Assembly (NCBI RefSeq): GCF_003026495.1 | Contig: NZ_PYMA01000003.1 | Coordinates: 186,001-250,000 of the forward strand | Length of the DNA stretch: 64,000 nucleotides | Reading direction: 5' to 3' | Origin: Photobacterium sanctipauli | Lineage (GTDB): Bacteria; Pseudomonadota; Gammaproteobacteria; Enterobacterales; Vibrionaceae | Part shown: positions 27,923 through 34,805 of the stretch, piece by piece | Layout of the letters: every line of letters starts with the position of its first letter | How positions within the stretch are numbered: position 1 is the stretch's first letter | Made by a program: the position numbers and the translations under genes | Notes under the pieces: generated by a model | What the model was told of the DNA's origin: nothing | The model's input: the letters and a program-made list of their open reading frames with translations, nothing else | Databases searched by the model: none

Positions 27923-27942
27923 TACTGTTAAGTCAAACAGTA
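27923..27942 (-). promoter_or_regulatory. LexA (SOS) box overlapping the copy-1 promoter
   Basis: TACTGT-N8-ACAGTA, an exact fit to the 20-base CTGT-N8-ACAG LexA operator consensus with the flanking TA/TA. A candidate -10 (TATACT on the minus strand) overlaps its left half and a TTGTGC -35-like element lies 16 bases upstream. The expected transcript would start ~20-25 bases before the ATG at 27893. The site also forms a hairpin, with a T-run downstream on the minus strand, so it could alternatively be read as a terminator. Confidence 0.6.
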
Positions 27943-28027
27943 TAGCGACCTGTTTATGACGCACAAGCCATTTTTTTGACATATCGCCAAGATGTTGGCT
28001 TTCAAGCAATTTTTAAGAACAACAAAA

Positions 28028-28056
28028 AGCCCGAGTGTAGTGACTACACTCGGGCT
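28028..28056 (-). terminator. Terminator of zinc-ribbon micropeptide copy 2
   Basis: Perfect 13-base arms (AGCCCGAGTGTAG / CTACACTCGGGCT, TGA loop), with TTTTT following on the minus strand. It lies 51 bases past the copy-2 stop, which supports real transcription of that small gene. Confidence 0.85.
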
Positions 28057-28107
28057 TCATCATTCAACTATTCGCTAAATCATTCCAATGGGTATCGCTG
28101 TACACGC

Positions 28108-28227
28108 TCACCACTTAAATGATTTAACTCTCTGACACTGACTGCATTGCCAAATAGATTTATACCGTAACTTCTGCAACCAATTACGGCGTATTTGGAT
28201 CATTGGCACATTACAGTGTTCACACAT
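28108..28227 (-). CDS. 39-residue zinc-ribbon micropeptide, copy 2
   Basis: AGAGG seven bases upstream of ATG at 28227, 39 codons, TGA stop. The peptide is MCEHCNVPMIQIRRNW followed by LQKLRYKSIWQCSQCQRVKS and FKW. It has the same Cys2/Cys5 and Cys28/Cys31 pairs and IRRNW-QKLRYKS core as the copy at 27780. A strong dedicated terminator follows. No LexA box is seen upstream; instead there is a TTGTAC-C-GTACAA palindrome at 28255-28267. Function unknown; nucleic-acid or protein binding through zinc is the simplest guess. Confidence 0.7.
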   Translation of the reverse strand: MCEHCNVPMIQIRRNWLQKLRYKSIWQCSQCQRVKSFKW

Positions 28228-28254
28228 AATACAGCCTCTACTTACAGATTTTTT

Positions 28255-28267
28255 TTGTACCGTACAA
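28255..28267. promoter_or_regulatory. TTGTACCGTACAA palindrome upstream of micropeptide copy 2
   Basis: Perfect 6-base arms around a single central base, 28 bases before the copy-2 start. It could be an operator; no named regulator fits with confidence. Confidence 0.4.
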
Positions 28268-28508
28268 GATGATTAGAATTCTTTGATTAGCATCTAAATA
28301 ATTTTAATGAAGACAAACGCCAAAGGGGTAAATCTGGAATTAACTTTATTTATGACACCTTGCGAAATTAGCAAACGCACGAAAAACTTTTTAAATAATG
28401 ATAATTCAATATGTCGAAAAGCACTTAGTTATGCATTTAGTTTCAATGTAATATCAACATTCCCCCTAAAGTACACACACTCAAGTTTAGATAAGGGAGA
28501 TATAAACA

Positions 28509-29060
28509 ATGAAAAAGTCTTTATGTATTTTGGGCTTAATACTATTTTCTGTGCAGTCTCATGCTAACCAGTATGCGTTAAGCGATGATTCATCATCTGT
28601 AAAACATGCTTACTTACAACAAGGTACTCAAGAAATAGGTATTCAAGGTAGTTTAGATCTTGATTACGTTGATGACTATTTACTCGACTTAAATACGTCT
28701 TATGGCTACTTTGTTAGAGATAAGTGGGAGATTGGTGGCGAGTTAGATTTAACCATTAGCGACAATGCACAAAACTATCAAATCGGTGCATTTACCGAGT
28801 ATAACTTTACGAACACAAGTTTATGGGTACCCTATTTAGGCGTTGGGGCCCAATATGCTTACTCGGATATAAACGATAATAGTGACAGTGCATTTAATTT
28901 TCAGGTTTCTGCTGGTATGAAGTATTTCCTACACCCGCAAATCGCTTTAGCCGCTGAAGTTAATTATAACTTGGCCACAGAAGATATCTATGCTGACGGA
29001 GATGGTGAAGCGAAAGATGATAAAACGCAATTTTTAATTGGTACAAGATTCTACTTCTAA
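28509..29060 (+). CDS. Small outer-membrane beta-barrel protein
   Basis: 183 residues. The signal peptide is MKKSLCILGLILFSVQSHA, cut after A-N-Q or A-N. The mature protein alternates hydrophobic and polar residues in ~8 strands (GSLDLDYVDDYLLDLNTSYG, YQIGAFTEYNF, PYLGVGAQYAY, QVSAGMKYFLHPQIALAAEV) and ends in Phe (FLIGTRFYF), the outer-membrane insertion signal. The porin/OmpW-OmpA-like size predicts an eight-stranded barrel. GGGAG lies before the ATG. Its low GC differs from neighbours, suggesting possible transfer. Confidence 0.8.
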   Translation: MKKSLCILGLILFSVQSHANQYALSDDSSSVKHAYLQQGTQEIGIQGSLDLDYVDDYLLDLNTSYGYFVRDKWEIGGELDLTISDNAQNYQIGAFTEYNFTNTSLWVPYLGVGAQYAYSDINDNSDSAFNFQVSAGMKYFLHPQIALAAEVNYNLATEDIYADGDGEAKDDKTQFLIGTRFYF

Positions 29061-29074
29061 CATTGTCCAAACAT

Positions 29075-29101
29075 GATGGGTATCTCTGGGGAATGCCCAT
29101 C
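29075..29101 (+). terminator. Terminator-like hairpin after the barrel gene
   Basis: GATGGGTAT / ATGCCCATC, 9-base arms with one wobble, 9-base loop, then TTCTT. It lies 14 bases past the stop. Confidence 0.55.
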
Positions 29102-29138
29102 TTCTTAAGGGTATCCCCCTTAACTCTAATGATCTTTT

Positions 29139-29873
29139 TTATTTACCGTTTCCCCTCTCGACCAACTGTTTTAATTCAATGAATATCAACTCCTTGCCTT
29201 GCTTACTTTTAATAACATCACAAAGTAAATCAATGATTTTGTTGCTCATTAGCTTAAACCACAAGTTTCTAGGATAAAAAGAAGCATTTGCAATAAAGTA
29301 ATCAAATTGCTCTTTAATAACCTTTAGTTCGTTAATACTAAAATTAAACTTTATTCTATTATCTTCAATATAAGCATATAAGCGGTCAAAACTTTTCTTT
29401 ATTGAATTAACCTCTTCAATATCAAACCGACTTCCATCATCTTTAATAAAGAAATGAATGTTATCATCGATATTTTTCCTGACAATGTCGAGATCGCACT
29501 TTTCCCTAAACTTACTTTCAAGCTCTTCTTTTATACAATGACACCAGTCGATAATTAAATCTGGTAGCTCAGTAAAACCAGTAGCACTCCAAACTTCAGA
29601 ATGCTTATGATGACCAGGCTTAACTGATATTTCAATAAAAACCCCACTCTTAGCTATAGATAAAGGTGAAAGTTCTCCTGAGTTGCTAACCTTAACCATC
29701 TCGCTTATTTCACTTTCATACACAATAAATGAATAGCTTTCATCATGCTTGAATATGATTTCAACCACTGACCCAGCATTAGGAAACACTAAATCAAAAT
29801 CTTGTTCACTAAAGCACGAAGCCGATAATGAATCTAATATTTCTTCTATAAATGATAATTTAAACATAGCCAA
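29139..29873 (-). CDS. Hypothetical protein, AT-rich orphan
   Basis: 244 residues beginning MAMFKLSFIEEILDSLSASC. It is acidic, with mixed alpha/beta pattern and no signal peptide, membrane segment or catalytic motif that I recognise. GHHKHSEVW and WCHCIKEELE are its most distinctive stretches. Codon use is much more AT-rich than the genes 3 kb on either side, which points to recent transfer. It has no obvious partner gene. Confidence 0.6.
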   Translation of the reverse strand: MAMFKLSFIEEILDSLSASCFSEQDFDLVFPNAGSVVEIIFKHDESYSFIVYESEISEMVKVSNSGELSPLSIAKSGVFIEISVKPGHHKHSEVWSATGFTELPDLIIDWCHCIKEELESKFREKCDLDIVRKNIDDNIHFFIKDDGSRFDIEEVNSIKKSFDRLYAYIEDNRIKFNFSINELKVIKEQFDYFIANASFYPRNLWFKLMSNKIIDLLCDVIKSKQGKELIFIELKQLVERGNGK

Positions 29874-29952
29874 CTAACTTCCATAATGGAAGCTTGATAT
29901 TTTTATAAAGAATAAGGGCACAACAACTGTGCCCCTGCAACACCACTAATAA

Positions 29953-32796
29953 TTAAGGCGTACCACAATATACATTCACTTCCTTACCCCCTTGACTAAA
30001 TTTAGCCGGCCCCGGTGCTATACACTGAACCATATATTCAGTACGCCCAGATGAGTACGTCACTATCTCAAGATTGTTCGACAATAAGACTGGCCTATAG
30101 TAAGTACTGACACCTGTTATGTACATATTTATATCGCCTTCTTGAGCGCCGTAAATTTGCAAGGGAATATCTGCATGCGGGTTACCGGTTCCTTGCTCAA
30201 GGCATGACCCACCTCTGGACTCTATCGGTGCAATATTAACCATCGATAGCCTGTTTCTACACCAAGAGCCAGAGCCTTCATATTGTCGCCAAACTTGGTT
30301 ATATGTCACTTGAGCATTTAGAGCGCTAACATCCACTTTCATACTGTCAGAGAGCGTTTGGTAAGTAGCGGTAATTTCAGCTGTTCCTGCTGCCTTGGGG
30401 TTTGCGATCCCATTAGAACCTATAGCCAGAATCTGATTACTGGACGATAGCCACACAACATCATTAGTGACATCGTCTGTAGAACCGTTCTCGAAATACA
30501 CAACCGCTCTATACTGTTCTTCATGACCAACAACCAACGATGAAGCCCCATCAATGACTAACTTCACTGGTTTATTAGGTGGTGGTAGCACTTCAACCAC
30601 TGCCACATCGCTTCTTTGTTGGCCAATATCAACGAGTTCATAAGTCGCTCTTACAATAACCGAACCCTTTTTAGTCGATGTAAACTGTCCAGTTTGTGTA
30701 ATGGTGCCATTGGCGGATCCAGAATCTAAAGACCAAGTTGTATCGGGGTCGGATGTAACATTTTTCCCCTCAGGGAAAGCATTTGTGTAGACAATCGCAT
30801 TGAACTGCTGCTTCTCGCCAACCTCCATATTCACGTTTGACGGCGTCACTTCAAGTCGGCCAGACTCTCCCCAACTATCCACTACCGATACTTTATGCTG
30901 ATTCGATATTTCGCCGTTATAGTTAGCGATAATCGATACATCACCCAGGTTCCGCCCGGCCACCTTGCCTTGATCAACATTTACGATCTCATTATTTGTG
31001 GAATACCAGTTTGAACTGCCTGTGACATCACTTTCATCATCACTGCCGTATTCAGCCGTTGCCTTAAGCTGGATCGTCTCTCCAATTGCAACCAGCTCCG
31101 GGCCTGATACCACAAGACTTTTGATAACATCTTCAATAAACGTCAACAGTGCAGTTGCCTTTTGGGTGAAATAGGATGCGGTCACTTCAAACGTTCCCGC
31201 TAAATCACTGCGCACATCAAACGAAATCTTCCCGTCTGAACCGGTCATATGACCGTTCATATTCAGATGTAGGTTTTCTTCCGAGCTATATAAATACACC
31301 CACCGGCTAGCTACGGGCCGGTCATCTTTCATCACTGTCGCTTCCACGACATTTTTGGTATTGCCCTCAGAATTAATGTCTTCGGTGATATAAGCGTTAT
31401 CGACAATGACTTCCAAGCTCAATTCGCCGGGATACACGCAAGTGGCTATCAGCGGAACTTCTTTAACTACCACCGTCTGGTGGCCCGTCGACAAGTCAAT
31501 GGCCATATTTTCTCGCGTGGTAGAAATAGACGAGCTCCAATATCGTTTGGCCACTGGCCAACCATCGCTGTTATTCACATCGCCACGCTCTTGATAAAGC
31601 TTATGCAGTAACTCTACCGTCGGCATTTCCATGCCACGAGTACGGCACAACGACTCTGCCGTATCATAGTTAAACAGGGTAACGGTGTAGTTTTCACCTT
31701 CTATCGTCTCTTCGACGGTGCCCTGATAAGGGATTTCATAGGCATCAGCCGACACCTTTTCCCAAGGCGCGGTATAATGCTCGCCATCACTGAGTATGAT
31801 GTCATCCCATGGCTTACCCGGCCCTGCAATAGAAATGTGCACCACACCGACAGCCCATCCACCACGGTGATCAGTCACGTAATAGCTAACGTCATAATCG
31901 CCCGCTTTCTCAGCCTCAAAGTAGAATTGGGTATTCGTAACATCGTTCGGTGCAACCGAGCCAACATCGGCATTGAACGCATAGACATCCGTCAACTGCA
32001 ACGGATCACCATCCGGGTCTCGTATATGCTTAGCAACATCGATAACAATCCTTGTACCTGAAGTGAGATCTTCTGGGCCATTGAAATTATCGGCCTCTGG
32101 CATATTGTTGCCATCGCCAGATACCGCAACATCAATAAAGCCTGCGCGTACATCGGCTGTATCGGGCGACATCAGCGAATACAGCAATCGGGTGACACCC
32201 CGCGTCGTCGCATCATAACTGATTGTTGTCTCGGTACTTGCTTCTGCTGATCCGTTACCCAAGACAACAACATCGCTTTCCAGCACATAGCCCGCAGGGT
32301 ACTGCCCACCAAGCTCTTTCACTAGGTCAATGACTAATGTGTTGCCCTCTGATCCCATCTGCGAAATGGGTGGCAAGGTGCCAGCCAGGCTCGTTTCGCT
32401 TAGCAACACATAGCTGTTTGCCTGTGATATTTTGCTGTATTGCGCCGTATCAGGGTGGTTTTGCACCGTATATTCGTAATAACAAATATCAGGCTCACCC
32501 TTATCCAACTCAAAGGTCATGGCTTGCTTGTTAAAATGAGGATCGGCGCAATCCGAAGAGAGCGATCGAACTGATTCCAAGGTGACAGGTAACCCTTGGG
32601 GATCTGTCACTCCCTCTTTTAGAGAGATAGTACGGCCTTCCTCACTTAAAACCAACTGAGAAAAATTATTTTGTACTAATGGTGGCATCACAAGATCCTG
32701 AGGATCACCACCGCTATTGGACGAAGAATCATCCCCGCCACAGGCTGACAGCAGTAGCGCCAAAAGCGCACTGGCAATAATATTTATTTTTTTCAT
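29953..32796 (-). CDS. Large Ig-like-domain surface lipoprotein (putative adhesin)
   Basis: 947 residues. The signal MKKINIIASALLALLLSACG has a lipobox (LSAC, Cys19), then a low-complexity GGDDSSSNSGGD linker. Roughly residues 50-330 hold cadherin/VCBS-like beta domains (GDPLQLTDVYAFN). About 340-460 is a module with MPTVELLHKLYQERGDVNNS and YWSSS, similar to domains of intimin/invasin-type adhesins. From ~460 to 830 come Big-type Ig repeats (GSSNWYSTNNEIVNVDQGKV and TDDVTNDVVWLSSSNQ mark the repeats). GAAGG precedes the ATG. It lies 207 bases downstream of the pilus operon and probably serves adhesion with it. Confidence 0.8.
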   Translation of the reverse strand: MKKINIIASALLALLLSACGGDDSSSNSGGDPQDLVMPPLVQNNFSQLVLSEEGRTISLKEGVTDPQGLPVTLESVRSLSSDCADPHFNKQAMTFELDKGEPDICYYEYTVQNHPDTAQYSKISQANSYVLLSETSLAGTLPPISQMGSEGNTLVIDLVKELGGQYPAGYVLESDVVVLGNGSAEASTETTISYDATTRGVTRLLYSLMSPDTADVRAGFIDVAVSGDGNNMPEADNFNGPEDLTSGTRIVIDVAKHIRDPDGDPLQLTDVYAFNADVGSVAPNDVTNTQFYFEAEKAGDYDVSYYVTDHRGGWAVGVVHISIAGPGKPWDDIILSDGEHYTAPWEKVSADAYEIPYQGTVEETIEGENYTVTLFNYDTAESLCRTRGMEMPTVELLHKLYQERGDVNNSDGWPVAKRYWSSSISTTRENMAIDLSTGHQTVVVKEVPLIATCVYPGELSLEVIVDNAYITEDINSEGNTKNVVEATVMKDDRPVASRWVYLYSSEENLHLNMNGHMTGSDGKISFDVRSDLAGTFEVTASYFTQKATALLTFIEDVIKSLVVSGPELVAIGETIQLKATAEYGSDDESDVTGSSNWYSTNNEIVNVDQGKVAGRNLGDVSIIANYNGEISNQHKVSVVDSWGESGRLEVTPSNVNMEVGEKQQFNAIVYTNAFPEGKNVTSDPDTTWSLDSGSANGTITQTGQFTSTKKGSVIVRATYELVDIGQQRSDVAVVEVLPPPNKPVKLVIDGASSLVVGHEEQYRAVVYFENGSTDDVTNDVVWLSSSNQILAIGSNGIANPKAAGTAEITATYQTLSDSMKVDVSALNAQVTYNQVWRQYEGSGSWCRNRLSMVNIAPIESRGGSCLEQGTGNPHADIPLQIYGAQEGDINMYITGVSTYYRPVLLSNNLEIVTYSSGRTEYMVQCIAPGPAKFSQGGKEVNVYCGTP

Positions 32797-33003
32797 TTTT
32801 ATTCGCCTTCAATGGCTAAAATAACAAACAATATTTTGGTGAGAAAAACGAAATTATTATTCCCACTCAATTAAAAGTTAATCAATGTATATTCCAAGCT
32901 AGTTGTTATGTACCGAGTTACCCCGAACCCAAAGAATAATGAGTAAGATTTGATAAATTAAATAAAAGGCCAACACTTGAAATATATGTAAATATCCTTT
33001 CAT

Positions 33004-34101
33004 TTATAACCTCTCCTCAAATAGCACTATCACCGCATCACTATAATTACCCGTTTCCACCTGCTCAGCACCGATATTGTTGTAATGCGCCCGAAGCACA
33101 AATTCAATGGAATTCCCTTCACCAGGTACATAAGTTTCACCGTCGGTAAGCAACAGTTTGCCTTCGGAAATGATGCGATTTTCGTCACAGTCATCACAGG
33201 TAATACTATAAGGAATCGATGCATCTAAGCTTGTGTCCGTATGATCAAGTTCGAATTCTCCATCACCATCATCCATAAAAGTCATCTGCAAGCCTTCGGT
33301 AAAGTAGCCTTGAGCTTTGACGATAAATTCTGTTGAACCAGACACTTGATGATTAGCCGTATCATACTCGGCAGGCATCACGCCATTACCTAATACTTCT
33401 ATACTCTCCAAATTGGCGGCTTCATATCGGATTTGAACAGTTACAGGCACAGATACTGCGTTGCGATAAGTCCAATTCCCTGTTGGTGAGCGAAACAGAT
33501 AAGCTGGCGTTACTCTTGCTGTACCCACATATACACCACTGGGTTGTTTCTTGCTTCTAAAGGCATTAACTAGATCTTGCTCATCAACCGATAAAATAGG
33601 CCTAGCAAACTGAAATGGTGTATACAGCTCCCCTTCTGATAGATAAGAGAAAGGTGCAGTACAATTGCTCCCTATTAAGCGAGCTGTCCCTGATGTTCGG
33701 CTTACATCGTCACATATGTTATAGCTTGGGTGTGCAGGGCCTTGTTGAGTAAAAATGCCCGATGCCTGGCCAAGGCCATACTCTAGCCCAATGACACTTA
33801 TTGGCACAGTGACATCGCCGCCTGTATCACTGGTCATCTCTAACTCTTTAGGAGGGGTGCCAATAAATGTACCCGGCACCCATTCAGACGTAGGTTGAAG
33901 GTTACCCATAACTTGCCAGTTACTCAACGTAACGTGATCACCTTGTTTCATGCCATTTAACCAGCTTAATTCGCCACCAATAAGGCGTCCGCTCAGTGTC
34001 GCAGCCTGTACAGCACCTTGAAATATTGCTAAACCTAGTACTACCCCAACAGGTATAAGTAACGCCTTACAGCGTAAAATCTCTTTCAATTGATTGGTCA
34101 T
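33004..34101 (-). CDS. CS1/alpha-type pilus tip adhesin or minor tip subunit
   Basis: 365 residues, last gene of the pilus operon. The N-terminal hydrophobic stretch (ALLIPVGVVLGLAIFQGAVQ) is a signal peptide cut near AA. It resembles CfaE/CooD-type tip subunits in its position, length and C-terminal half, which is expected to be the pilin-like domain (SGSTEFIVKAQGYFTEGLQM, FVLRAHYNN). Two cysteine pairs (ICDDVS/SNCTAP and CDDCDEN) probably form disulfides. The start ATG overlaps the chaperone gene end by 35 bases, so the true start might be slightly further in. The match is by context more than by clear motif. Confidence 0.65.
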   Translation of the reverse strand: MTNQLKEILRCKALLIPVGVVLGLAIFQGAVQAATLSGRLIGGELSWLNGMKQGDHVTLSNWQVMGNLQPTSEWVPGTFIGTPPKELEMTSDTGGDVTVPISVIGLEYGLGQASGIFTQQGPAHPSYNICDDVSRTSGTARLIGSNCTAPFSYLSEGELYTPFQFARPILSVDEQDLVNAFRSKKQPSGVYVGTARVTPAYLFRSPTGNWTYRNAVSVPVTVQIRYEAANLESIEVLGNGVMPAEYDTANHQVSGSTEFIVKAQGYFTEGLQMTFMDDGDGEFELDHTDTSLDASIPYSITCDDCDENRIISEGKLLLTDGETYVPGEGNSIEFVLRAHYNNIGAEQVETGNYSDAVIVLFEERL

Positions 34102-34798
34102 GATTCGCCACCGTTACCTGAACATTGCTACCCTGAAGCCCTTCGGGCAGCGTAATTAGCTTATGTCGCCCAGCCAATACCGGATAAACACCGCGACAGC
34201 TTCCTTCTGCTTTTCGCTCCATAAACCCAAGGTTACAGTTATCTACCTCTATTTTTATTAAGGTATTACCCGTATTTCGAACAGCAACGGTTTGCTCTAT
34301 CTCGTTATAATCCCAGTCGTATTCCACCAGCTGCTCCTGTGCCGGAATAATGTAGTACGGTGCCATGCCAAAGCGAATATCAACCGTCTGCCCTTCTTCT
34401 TCTGATGGCCCAGCCGTCGGTTTGAAACGAACCTGATACACGAGATCTTCATCACGTTCGCAATTTTGCTGGCAAAGGTATTTCACCGCAACGCTCTTGG
34501 CTTCGCCTGGCCTCATTACTAACTTGCTGGGGTTAACCGCCAAGTCCCACATAGGAAAGTTATCGCGAGAAAACGGTACCTTCTCGATCTGGCCATTGCG
34601 CACCATTACCTTGACCACTTCGGCTTCCAAATACATGGTCTCTCTGGAAGAGCTGGTCACAGTAAACACACCATTCCCTTTGTCATTAGCCGTCAGCAAC
34701 ATGGAATCAAGCTGAAAGTTCATTCCCGCAGCCATTGCCGTACCTGCTAGCACCAACCAACTCATTGCTAACGCAAGAGCTACCTTAAATATTGCCAT
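34067..34798 (-). CDS. CS1/alpha-type pilus periplasmic chaperone
   Basis: 243 residues from the ATG at 34798, preceded by AGGAG; the ORF upstream of it overlaps the usher gene. The signal peptide is IFKVALALAMSWLVLAGTAM followed by AAG. Two immunoglobulin-like domains follow; the first carries GNGVFTVTSSSRETMYLEAE and PSKLVMRPGEAKSVAVKYLC, the second YDWDYNEIEQTVAVRNTGN. This fits the CfaA/CooB/TcfA alternate chaperone group rather than PapD. It folds subunits in the periplasm for the usher encoded upstream, with only 7 bases between the genes. Confidence 0.8.
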   Translation of the reverse strand: MAIFKVALALAMSWLVLAGTAMAAGMNFQLDSMLLTANDKGNGVFTVTSSSRETMYLEAEVVKVMVRNGQIEKVPFSRDNFPMWDLAVNPSKLVMRPGEAKSVAVKYLCQQNCERDEDLVYQVRFKPTAGPSEEEGQTVDIRFGMAPYYIIPAQEQLVEYDWDYNEIEQTVAVRNTGNTLIKIEVDNCNLGFMERKAEGSCRGVYPVLAGRHKLITLPEGLQGSNVQVTVANHDQSIERDFTL

Positions 34799-34805
34799 GT
34801 GATTT

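Noticed and set aside
27746..27931. 61-codon plus-strand ORF over the micropeptide region
   Set aside because: It is antisense to the zinc-ribbon peptide at 27780-27893, whose cysteine pattern and paralogue give it better support.
27917..27948. Hairpin ahead of micropeptide copy 1 as a simple terminator
   Set aside because: It matches the 20-base LexA operator exactly and overlaps a -10 hexamer. The T-run is further away, so operator is preferred, but the terminator reading is kept as an alternative.
28307..28567. 86-codon ORF overlapping the barrel protein
   Set aside because: No ribosome binding site, and it runs into the signal peptide of the 28509 gene in another frame.
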